64,000 nt of DNA. It comes from Gossypium raimondii. Taxonomy: Eukaryota; Streptophyta; Magnoliopsida; Malvales; Malvaceae. The notes below the pieces were generated by a model. That model was not told where the DNA came from and searched no databases. It saw only the letters and a list, made by a program, of their open reading frames with translations. The translations under genes were made by a program, and so were the position numbers. Positions within the stretch are counted from its first letter, which is position 1. Each line of letters opens with the position of its first letter. Below are positions 11,145-21,639 of this stretch, piece by piece. The stretch covers positions 51,293,924-51,357,923 of the forward strand of contig NC_068570.1 of NCBI RefSeq assembly GCF_025698545.1. Reading direction: 5' to 3'.

Positions 11145-13466
11145 TTATTCAATCTTTTTTATGTCTTCTTGTGATGATGATTTTCGAATCCAATCTTGAG
11201 TACACACAAGAGCTTGTACAATTTTAGGAGTTAAAGAACTCCTATATTGATCAAGCACACGTCCCCCGGTGCTAAATCCAGACTCTGAAGCAACCGTAGA
11301 AACCGGTATAGCTAGCACATCTCTAGCAATTTTTGAAAGAGTGGGAAATCTAGGGCTATTCACTTTCCACCACAATAAAATATCAAAATCTTCAAAAAAT
11401 TACTCATTAGCCTCAGCTAGATATTTATCCAACTCAGATGGTTTATCCTCACCACAAATTTCCAACTCACGCTTTTTATACAAAGCTTGCATTCGCCTTT
11501 TCATTTTTTGTTGTGGTTCACCGAAAGAAACATGTGTTGGCACACTCGATTGGCTACAAGTACTATGAAGTGGAGGCTTATACTCATCAAATAATTCATA
11601 CAAAGATTCTTTCAATTTTTGCATCATGTCACAATCTTTTTCAAAATTAGACATTTCACTAAGTGCAAATTCAAGATACTTTAGTTGTTGTCTAAGATCT
11701 AAAATAAAAGCAACAAACATAATCAAATTCATCTTATCAATATAACCCCAATACTTATCATACTTCTCTTTCATCTTGATGGCCATAACATTGAAATCAA
11801 TATTACTATTTAACTGAGCATCTTGTAAAAGAATATCAATTTCAGAAATCTCATCAAAAAAATTATTGGACGTGACATATGAAGTGCCAGATATACGCAA
11901 AGTGACTTCATAAAAGTGTTCCAAGAAATCCCTCAAGTTTCTAACATTATCCCAATCATCCACACTAGGCCAACCCTCTCCCCTTTCAAGTTCAGCCCTA
12001 AAGTTTGTATCTTGCTCCTCAAATCTCTCAAAAGCTCTCTCAAAGTTCTGAGCAGTGTCTAACATTAAGTAGGTCGAGTTCCACCTAGTACAAACATCAA
12101 TACACAACATCTTCTTGCATTTTATCTTTTCCACCACAACACACTTCTTAAACTTTTGTAATCTAGCTGGAGATTGTCTCACATATCTAATAGCCCCCTA
12201 ACACGTTCAATAGATTTATTCATTTCATTTAAGCCTTCAACAACGATCAAATTCACAATGTGTGCCATGCATCTCATATGAAGATATTTACCAATTTGAA
12301 CTAAACCCCCTCAAGGGTTAAATTTCTTTCTCAAATAACCAATAGCAACACCATTTGAACTTACATTATCAACAGTAACAGTAAACAACTTATCAATCCC
12401 CCAATTCAACAAGCATTTCTCAATCACCATCCTAATGGACTCACCTTTATGACTAGAAATTGGACAAAAGTTTAAAATCTTTCTATTCAATTTCCAATCG
12501 TTATCAATAAAGTGAGCAGTGATACACAAATAATTAACTGTTTGCAAAGAAGTCCATGTGTCAGTAGTTAAGCAAACTCTAGAACAAGAACTTCTCAAAA
12601 GTTGTTTTATCTTGACCCTTTCATCTAAATACAATTGATAAACATCCCTAGTCATAGTAGTTCGTGAAGGAATATGAAACCTAGGACACGCCACAAACAT
12701 AAAATTTTTAAAACCTTCACTTTCAACAAACTTGAAAGGTCATTTATCAATCACAATCATTTGTGCTAATTCTTTCCTACATGCTTCTCGATCAAATCTC
12801 CAAGTTGAAAGATTCCTTTCCCCCCCTTCAACTCCCTTTCTAGGTAAAACTAGTTGTCCTTTCCTACAATTGATAAACAGTCCTAGTCATAGTAGTTCGT
12901 GAAGGAATATGAAACCTAGGACATGCCACAAACATAAGTTTCTTAAAACCTTCACTTTCAACAAACTTGAAAGGTAATTCATCAATCACAGTCATTTGTG
13001 CTAATCTTTTCCTACATGCTTCTTGATCAAATCTCCAAGTTGAAAGATTCCTTTCCCCCATTCAACTCCCTTTCTAGGTAAAACTAGTTGCCCTTGACTA
13101 GGGTCAACAACATTACTAGGATTTTTCTTACATGAACCAATATGATATTTCAATGACCCTGTACCATTTTTTTTTCAGATCGCAACAAAATTCCTTTTGA
13201 CAATAATTACATTTAGCCTTACTTGCACCCTCACTATTAATAATCTTAGTGAAGTGAGACCAAACTTCTGACCTTTGAGGAGTGGCTTTTCTTTTCCCGG
13301 TAGTCCCCTTTGTTTGGATTGAAGCTCCAACTCCCGAATTTTCAAAATCTTTCGAAGTAAGAGGTGTAACACTACCCTCAATAGATGTTGGTTCGGTTGA
13401 CCTTCTGCAAGAAAAAAATGTATATAATAAATTAAAATAATACGACAAACTTAGGATCAAGGACAA
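11145..13466 (-). pseudogene. hAT transposase pseudogene (BED finger, RNase H-like core, hATC)
   Basis: Reading on the minus strand, a BED-type zinc finger region is at about 13180-13330 (VWSHFTKI..., then CNYCQKEF). The catalytic RNase H-like region is at 12311-12700 (CLTTDTWTS and TVDNVSSN). A middle region is at 11400-12182 (TRWNSTYLMLDTA). The C-terminal dimerisation domain hATC is at 11145-11375 (IPVSTVASESGFSTGG, then QDWI). The family cuts and pastes its element, and the hATC domain mediates multimer formation. The reading frame is broken by stops and shifts between these blocks, and a piece between the BED and core regions is tandemly duplicated. It is therefore non-functional. The family assignment is strong because three diagnostic blocks occur in the right order. 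Confidence 0.9.
12637..13106 (-). repeat. Tandem duplication of about 230 bp inside the transposase
   Basis: About 12637-12866 and 12867-13106 are near-identical, both running from ACAATTGATAAACA to GGTAAAACTAGTTG. They differ at several percent of sites and by a few small indels. Both encode the same short transposase stretch (PRFHIPSRTTMTR). Confidence 0.88.
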
Positions 13467-16400
13467 TATTATTTACAAAATCCAGAAACTTAATTAAATT
13501 GATGCAATATTATTTAGATCATTATGGAACACATGCACTGCACCCTTCGGTATTCAACTTAATCAATTAAATTAGCTGATCATTATGTAACACATGCACT
13601 GCACCCTTAGTGAAATGATTTTGCAATGTTAATTAATATCTGTGTTAATTTCAACTTAAATTAACACACAAGTGCAAACATTATATATATAGATTCCTTC
13701 GGTATTCAACTTAATCAATTAAATTAACATTTGGGATGTCTGATTTTGCAATGTCTAGTTGGAATAATTTTGGTGAAGCTGATCTATCGAAAATTTGAAG
13801 CAATTTTTGAAGTGTTATTCCCCAATACCCTATCTGCTTGAACTTTTTATATCTAGAATAACTTTTTATTTCTGTAGGTTCATCTTGAATTTAATCTTTT
13901 AAAAAAAATTATAAATTTTAAAATTAATAAAAATGTTAAATGAAATTCAAAATATAAAATTCTTTAAATGATTAAGTCCAAAATGATATAAAGTTTTTTT
14001 AAAATGTAGTTAATGATTAAGTCCAAAATGATCTATTATAAGTAATTATATGTATAGGTCGGGCTCTCATTATGTTTACAAATTTTAGTTTGATTTATTG
14101 GGTTTAATCTGAATTATATTAGTAATCAATTATTTGTACTATAATGATTTGATTTTACTTAATAATTACTCGATAGTCCGATTATAATAATTTAATACTT
14201 TGAAAGAAAATTATCATATATTTATAAATAACCCATGCTAAGAATATTTTTAGTGACAATTCAATTAACTTTCTTTTTCCATAACCTTAAAATAATTTTT
14301 TTGTATAACTCTATTGTATATTAATTTCAAAAATTTAATAATTAAAAATTAAAGAAGTAATTAAATTAAGAAATAGAGGAAATTAAATTAAATTTCGAAC
14401 AAAATAAAAGAAATTAATTTTTTCTTTAGGTTGAATATTCCTCCATTTTCTTTTTTGTAAAATTCAAAAAGAGTTGGAAACTAAAACGATAAAAAAAAGT
14501 CTATGGTAAAAAACGACATCACAAATTGAATAAAATGAAGAATCTTCTTCTTCTTCTTATTCAAAGCTCCTTGTGTTTATCAACCTTTAATTCAATCTTA
14601 GAGGGAAATAAATTCACGGCCGTGTCACCTCACACACGGCTGAGACACACGCCCGTGTAGACAAAAAGAAGCCATTTTCCAAGCTATATTTCTCACCCAA
14701 ATTGGTATCAACCTAAACACAACAATTTGCATATAACCATGGCATAATTAGACATTCAAAACCAACAAATATTAAGCTTATAACATCACACACAACCATG
14801 ATACTAGTATACACCTCAAATGGCCACTTTAAAACATACCAATAATGCCTCCAAAATCTACCTAAATGATCAAACACATATATGAGACATTGTGCCTAAA
14901 ACTTAACATGCATGCAATTTATCAATCTCAACCATTTGGTACCCAAAATACCACTTCACAACCAAGGCATTCACATGGAAAACATACAACATATACCGTA
15001 GGGCTATTTACATATTTACATATAAAAAAGTATGTCCATAATATAAGCCAATTCACATGGCTAAAACACAACAAAACATATAGGCTACCATTAGCCAAAA
15101 TGACCTATACAGGTCATTTAACCCAAAATTTATAGTCAAAAGTACCAAAATAGCGTTTGATAGAATGATGAGATCCCTGACGACTTCCAATCTGAACGAG
15201 CTTCCGAATCACTATAAAACAAAGAAAAATAAACAGAGTAACCAATTAAGCTTAGTAAGTTCGTATAACATAGAATTAAACTTACCATTTAACCACAATT
15301 TAGGTAAGAAATTCAAAGTATAATGCAATTCAATTTGGCCAAAGCCTATCACATAATCAATAACCAAGTTAGCCATGTATACATATAAAACGGAGAATCA
15401 TATATGAATTCATAAAATATTTGAGTTCCATGTACATGTAACATCTATGCCGTATATACATATATTATATATAAACCATTTCCATGTAAATACCTGTACA
15501 AGTTCGTATCGAACTCAAATAAATCCATAACAGAGTTGTGTCCTTTGAACCACTTAGAATATCGTTAGATACGCGGGTAGTACACACAAGGTGTACTGAA
15601 TTTAATCCGTCAATTCTTGTACATGTATGCTCATACGAGCGATAAACAATAAGCTCCGCTGAGCTGAATAACGGTAAGGTCATACAAGCTGAGTATCTGT
15701 AAGCTCATAAGAGATGGAATCGGTAACCCTAATGACATGTCATTCGTATCCTACGAATTCCTAAGGTTGAAACGGGGCTCCGTATTCTTCGTACATCGTC
15801 GGTTATGAAATTGATAATTATGCATAGGAATTATAAAATTCACATACATATATTTCAATTAAAGCATATAAATACGCAATTTAAATTACACAAACTTACC
15901 CTAAACTCGTACGACGGAAATACGATCATTTAATCCACGACTTTATCTTTCCTCCAATCTAATTCCATACGTTGTTTTTCTTGATCTATATAATAAAATT
16001 TAAACAATTTAATCTTTATTCAATTCAATTAAATTAAAAATTCATGTTATGGAAAAATTACCATTTTTCCTCTATACTTTTGATTTCTTTACAATTTAAT
16101 CCCTAAGCTCGTAAAATGAAATTCATGCAATTTCATCTACATCTAAGCCTAGAAAAATTTAATACATGCTCATAGCAGTCCATAAATTTCACAGTTTCAC
16201 ATATTTACCATAAAACTTTTCACATTTCTCAATTTAACCCCAATATGAAAATTTTGTTAAAAATTACTTAACTAAAGTTATTTATTTAACAACAAAGATT
16301 CATTTTGCTCCATTAAAATTCAAAACCCTAACTTATTAGTCCCCTAGTTAGCTAGGTTAAGCTACAACGATTCCAAAAACATAAAAATCAACAAAAACGA

Positions 16401-16861
16401 ACACCAAATTCACTTACATGCAAGGACTTCTCTTGGCTGAATTTTTAAGCTTCAAAAACCTGTATTTTTTCTGAAAATTTTAGCAGGTTGAAAAAGGAAA
16501 GATGATGGCTTTTTGTTTTTATTAAATTTTAACCTTTAATTATCTATTTACTAAATTACCCTTACCTAACTTTAATAATTTCATAATTATCAAGCCATGC
16601 ACATCCACTAACTTATTTAATGGTCTAATTACCATATAAGTGCCTTCACTTTAAATTTATATAGCTATTTAACACCATTAGCTAATAGAACACATTCGTA
16701 CTTTATGCAATTTAGTCCTTTTTCACAAATTGAGCATACAAACGGTTAAATTTCTTAACGAAATTTTTATACTATAATACTATCATGCTGTAGATATTAA
16801 AATAATATTAAAATAAATTTTTAGACTTGAGATTTTTGGTCCCGAAAGCACTCCTCCGATT

Positions 16862-17059
16862 TCACTGAAAACGGGTTTTTACAACTCTCCCCCTTTTGGA
16901 ATTTTCATCCCCGGAAATATTACCAGAAAATAGGTTAAGGTGTTGTTTTCTCATAGCTTCCTCGGGATCCCATGTAGCCTTTTGAATCCTGTGACGTTGC
17001 CAAAGATCATTTACTAAGGTTATACTTTTGTTTCTTAACTCTTTAATCTTTTGTGCCAA
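16862..17059 (-). pseudogene. Chromodomain at the end of gypsy pol
   Basis: 65 codons with the C-terminal chromodomain signature: IKELRNKSITLVNDLWQRH, then ATWDPEEAMR and HLNLFSG. In chromoviruses this module follows the integrase and steers integration to chromatin marks. It is cut off from the integrase by stops upstream. The last about 22 bases run into the LTR, as is common for these elements. Confidence 0.85.
16884..16897 (-). other. Polypurine tract of the chromovirus
   Basis: On the minus strand AAAAGGGGGAGAGT directly abuts the 3' LTR start TGTAAAAACC. This is the expected plus-strand primer position. Confidence 0.85.
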
Positions 17060-18290
17060 AATTTTGATCAGTTCTTCGTTATACGAAATGTTGGGCTAAA
17101 TCTCAACCTCTGTCGGAGAAATTATATGTGAAGGGTCTGATCGGTACTGTCGCAATATAGATACATGTAACATATTATGAATCTTCTCAAGTTTTGACGG
17201 TAAATAAAGTCGATATGCCACTAGCCCTATTCTCTCGATAACCTTGTACAGTCCGATAAACCGCGGACTCAGCTTTCCTTTGCGACCAAATTGGAGAATT
17301 CAATATCTTTACATTTCAAATCCGCATACAATTTCTGCCGATCTGAAGCTGCTTTCAAACTGTCACGAACCACATTCAATTTCTCCTCGGTCTCTCAGAT
17401 CAAATCAACCCTGTGTATCTTTTTGTCACTAAGCTCAGCTCAGTACAATGGAATTCGACATTTATGGCCATATAAAGCTTTATACGGTGCCATTTTTATT
17501 CTTGATTGAAAACTATTATTATACGCGAATTCAACCAACGGTAAATATTTTTCCCAATTACCTTTGAATTCTAAAACACAACATCAAAGCATATCTTTGA
17601 GAATCTGAATCACTCTCTCAAACTAACCATCGGTTTGAGGATGAAATGCGGTGCTAAAATGCAACTGCGTACCCAAAGCTTCTTGTAACTTATTCCAAAA
17701 TCATTATGTAAACTGCGAATCTCTATCCGAAATAATAGAGACTGGCACTTCGTGTAATTTGACGACCTCAGAAATATACAACTCAGCTAACCTATCAAGT
17801 GAGAAGTCTGTACGCACTGGAATAAAATGTGCAGACTTCGTCAAACAATCAACAATGACCCAAATAGCATGTTTCTTTTTCGGAGATAGAGGTAATCCCA
17901 ATACGAAATCCATCGTAACTTTATCCATTTCCATTCTGGTATCATCACTGGCTGTAAAAGTCCTGAAGGCACTTGATGTTCGACTTTGACTTGTTGACAA
18001 ATCAAACATCTAGACATAAAGTTAGAAATGTCGTGTTTCATACCCGACAACCAGTACATCTGTCTCAAATCACTGTACATTTTGTTACTCCTAGGATGAA
18101 CAGATAAGCTGCCACTATGAGCTTCATGTAGAATTTTCTGTATAAGTTCTATATTTTTCGGCACACAAACTCTACCTCGAAACAACAAACAATCATCAGA
18201 TCCGATCTGAAACTCTGAATCAGTAGTCGACTCACACTATACCCTTTTAGCTTGCAATTCATTATCACATTTTTTAGCCTTGTAGATTTG
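17060..18290 (-). pseudogene. Gypsy integrase (zinc finger and catalytic core), broken
   Basis: The H-H-C-C zinc finger is visible at about 17990-18150 (HEAHSGSLSVHPRSNKMY, then CLICQQVK). The core follows at 17704-17910 (DFVLGLPLSP, IWVIVDCLTKSAHF and IISDRDSQFT), which supplies the first two acidic residues of the DDE triad. The third lies in a region broken by stops (17440-17700). The product would insert the element cDNA; here it is frameshifted at least twice. Confidence 0.9.
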
Positions 18291-18800
18291 CTACAGAAAA
18301 ATTGATTTAGCTTTTAACTCAGCTAATATCGAACCATCATCAAACAAAACCAATCGCGTATTCATCCCTCGCAAGGAAAACCAAGATTTTCTACTCAAAG
18401 CATCCGCGACTACATTCACTTTTCCCGGATGGTAATCAATAATTAGCTCATAATCTTTCAACAGTTTTAGCCACTTTCGCTGTCTCAAATTCAGATCTTT
18501 TTGTGACATCATATACTTTAAGCTATTGTGACTGGTAAATATGTGGCATTTTTCACCGAACAAATGGTGTCACCAAATTTTCAGTGCAAACACGATTGTA
18601 GCTAACTCTAAGTCGTGTGTCGGATAATTCTTCTTGTGCGACTTTAATTGTTTGAAAGCATACGCTATCATTTTGCCTTCTTGCATTAGAACACAGCCCA
18701 AACCATTTAATAACGCATTATTGAAAATCACAAACTCTTTACCAGACTCAGGCTAAACCAATACTGGTGCTTTGGTTAACAGTGCTTTGAACAGATTAAA
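18291..18800 (-). pseudogene. Gypsy RNase H domain, broken
   Basis: Typical blocks are CHIFTSHNSLKYMMSQKDLN, RQRKWLKLLKDYELIIDYHP and NVVADALSRK at 18380-18560. The usual Asp before His in the DHKSLKY-type motif reads Ser here. Stops separate this block from the reverse transcriptase. Confidence 0.85.
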
Positions 18801-18842
18801 AGTCTGTTGGCATTTCTCATACCACTCAAACTTTACATCTTT

Positions 18843-19480
18843 CTACAATAACCGAGTCATCAGTGTAGCTATCATTGAAAACCCTTTTACAAATCTCTGA
18901 TAATAGCCCGCTAATCCCAGAAAACTTCTGACCTCGAATATGTTTCTTGGTGGTTTCCAATCAACAACTGCTGAAATCTTGCTCGGATCAACTCTAATGC
19001 CTTTCATCGATATAATGTGTCCCAAAAACCCAACTTCTCGGAGCCAAAACTCGTATTTGCTGAATTTAGCAAATAGTTGTTTATCTCTCAGAGTTTGTAA
19101 CACAATTCTCAAATGCTCGGCATGTTTAGACTCGTCTTGAGAATAAATCAAAATATCATCAATGAATACAACAACAAATCTGTCTAAATATAGTTTGAAG
19201 ATTCTATTCATCAAGTCCATAAATACTTCAGGAGCGTTAGTTAACCCAAATGGCATAACAAGAAATTCATAATGCCTTTACCTGGTCCTGACTGCCGTTT
19301 TCGGCACATCCAAATCTTTAACCCGTAATTGATAATAATCGGAACGTAAATCAATCTTTGAAAATATTGTTGCACCTTTCAGCTGATCAAAAAATCATCA
19401 ATTCGCGACAATGGATACTTATTCTTAATCGTAACCTTGTTAAGCTGTCAATAATCGATACACAATCTCATTTATCCATC
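18843..19480 (-). pseudogene. Gypsy reverse transcriptase, broken
   Basis: 19256-18843 is an uninterrupted 137-codon piece: MPFGLTNAP, then the catalytic FIDDILIYS at residues 31-39, FLGHIIS, and [11 protein letters not shown] in the thumb/connection. The palm start (GAPILFVKKKDG) ends at 19472 in another frame. There are stops between the two, so the polymerase is dead. Confidence 0.92.
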
Positions 19481-20327
19481 TTTCTTCTTTACAAACAAAA
19501 TTGGTGCACCCCTGGGTGAGAAACTCGGTCGTGCAAAACCTCTATCTGTCAACTCTTGCAACTGAGATTTCAACTCTTTCAACTCTGTAGGAGCTATTCT
19601 ATATGAAGCTATCGATATCGGTGATGTTCCTGGTACTAACTCAATAGCAAACTCAACCTCTCTGATCGGTGGCAACCCGGGTAACTCTTCTGAAAACACA
19701 TCTAGATATTCACAAACCACTGGCACTGACTCAATCTTCAATTCAGACACTTTAGTATCAAGTACATATGCAAGGTAAGCATCGCAACCTTTTCTCACAT
19801 ACTTTTGCGCTAACATAGCCAATATCACAATAGGTGACCCAATCGAATCAATTGGATTCAATACGAAGAGTCTCATCGTTCTGACATTTTAATACAATAA
19901 GCTTTCGTCTACAGTTTACAACCACATCATGCAAAGTCAGCCAATCCATACCCAAAGTCACTTTGAATTCATCAAACAGTAAAAGCATCAAATTGGCCAG
20001 AAAACTGTAACCCCGAGTCATCAAAGGACAATTCTTGAAAACTTTATCAATTAGGATATACTGACCCAAAGGGTTTGATACCTTAACCACGAATTTAGTG
20101 GACTCTACCAGTAAACCCTTACTAGACACTAAATTCGTACATACATAAGAATGGGTTGATCCGGGATCAACCAAAGTAATTACATCAGTGTTATAGAGAG
20201 AAAAAGTATCAGTGATAATATCTGGCGCCGATACATCTTCGTGAGCGCGTATAGCGTAAGCTCTGGCTGGCGCCTGTGCCTCAGATCTCACTGCAGGATC
20301 TCTCGTTGCACCTCGACTACCACTCAT
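19472..20327 (-). pseudogene. Gypsy protease and RT N-terminus
   Basis: The protease region is at 19848-20327, with the active-site-like loop TLVDPGSTHSYVC followed by the MDWL-type block GMDWLTLHD. The Asp is present, but the usual Ser/Thr after it is Pro. 19472-19876 continues in another frame with the family block LPGLPPIREVEFAIELVPGT leading into the reverse transcriptase. Confidence 0.87.
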
Positions 20328-20339
20328 ATTTCTAGTATT

Positions 20340-21502
20340 TCAGGGTGGTCTTCCTCTAGCAACTGTATTGCTCGGCCTCATGGTTTGAGCTTTTTCTTTC
20401 TCATACGTCTTAGGGCAATCTCTAAGGTAGTGGTCGAAGGAACCACATCTAAAACATGCTCCGCTTTTCACTCAACACTCGGCATAATGTGGCTTGTTGC
20501 AGTGTTTGCACTCGGGTCTAGAATTTCCAACACTACCCACACTCGCTACAGATGTAGCCTGGGGTTTAGGACTGGAGTGTCTTGCATCTCTATCTCTATT
20601 AGGATGAGCCAAAGAAATAGTAGGACGGTAGTGATGTTCTTTAGATTTCTTCGAATCTGACTGATGAGACTTTCCCATAAATCTCTTTCTCGAATCTCTA
20701 CTTCAAATTCAGTTTTTCTCTTTTCTTTACTAAGCTCCTCAGCTTTGTGTGCTCTGTCGGTTAAGACAACAAATTCTTTCAGTTCAAGTATTCCAACTAA
20801 AATCTTAATGTCTTCATACAACCCATCTTCAAAACGTTTGCACATAACCAATTCGGTTGGAATGCACTTTCAGGCATACTTGCTCAACCGGACAAACTCT
20901 CTTTCATATTCAGATATGGTCATACGACCCAGTTTCAACTCTAGAAATTCTTTGAACTTTTGATCAAGGAACCGTTGACTTATATACTTCTTTCTAAATT
21001 ATGTCTGAAAGAATTCCCATGTAACATGTTCCCTCGGTACCACAGAAATTAAAGTGCTCAACCACTAATATGCAGCATCTTTCAGAAGAGATACGACACA
21101 TTTAACACATTCTGTTGACGTACAAGACAATTCATCAAAGACCCGAATCGTATTTTCAAGCCAAAACTCAGCTCTGTCAGGGTCATCATCAACTATAGCT
21201 CTAAAATCTTCGGCCCCATATTTTTAAATTTTATCAACAGGCGATTTGCTCATGCGTACGGGTTTTAAAACTTGAGGAGCTATGAGGACCGGTTGGGGAG
21301 AAGGCGAAGGTTGAGGTTGTTGAGCAGCCGAATTAGTTTAGACAAACTCAGTGAACTATTCATTCATCATATGGAAGAAGGTTTTCTTAGCCTCTCCTCC
21401 ATGACCTTCAAATATGGGTCTCAATCTAGAAGAAACAGCTCTACGAACGGAGGCCGGCGTGTTACTTTCAACATCATCGGAGTCTGCTCAGTTGGAATCC
21501 AT
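20340..21502 (-). pseudogene. Gypsy gag, broken
   Basis: A candidate ATG at 21500-21502 is followed by a TGA four codons later. Gag-like text continues in pieces: AEFWLENTIRVFDEL, ISQRFLDQKFKEFLELK and LVMCKRFEDGLYEDIK. A CCHC zinc knuckle CFRCGSFDHYLRDC is at about 20412-20460, preceded by a half knuckle CKHCNKPHYAEC at about 20475-20510. The protein would form the particle shell and bind RNA. There are at least four stops or shifts. Confidence 0.88.
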
Positions 21503-21622
21503 TACTATATGAAAACATGATTTTTAAACTGTCAGGAGACATCACACTATCACAGGTTATATAATGACATGTATAGCTAGACTCACATATGCTACATTAG
21601 TTAGAGAATTGACTAAACCATA

Positions 21623-21634
21623 GCTCTGATACCA
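21623..21634 (-). other. Primer-binding site (initiator Met tRNA type)
   Basis: On the minus strand TGGTATCAGAGC lies 5 bases (TTTAT) after the 5' LTR end GGTGTTACA. This is the standard PBS of plant elements primed by initiator tRNA-Met. The 5-base spacer is relevant to the solo LTR at 56406. Confidence 0.9.
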
Positions 21635-21639
21635 ATAAA

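Larger units (their letters stand above)
10438..14614 (-). mobile_element. hAT-superfamily DNA transposon inserted in the LTR, right end lost
   Basis: The left end TAGGGGTGTTCATTCGGTTA is a typical hAT end, followed by subterminal GTTAACCGA/ATTACCCGAA repeats (10460-10700). A transposase-derived coding remnant lies on the minus strand at 11145-13466. No inverted copy of the left end is found near 14600, and no 8-bp target duplication can be shown. The right part (13470-14614) is AT-rich and noncoding, and includes a duplicated piece (ACACATGCACTGCACCCTT at about 13530 and 13590). Confidence 0.75.
10181..16883 (-). repeat. 3' LTR of the chromovirus, interrupted by a hAT element
   Basis: 10181-10437 and 14615-16883 align with 21640-21892 and 22133-24393 of the other LTR. 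About 240 bp, including most of the CACACGG cluster, is missing at the point where the hAT element sits. Confidence 0.88.

Noticed and set aside
14866-15135. 89-residue frame, nearly repeated at 22394-22663
   Set aside because: Both copies are equivalent positions of the two LTRs of one retrotransposon; similarity comes from the LTR, not from a gene.
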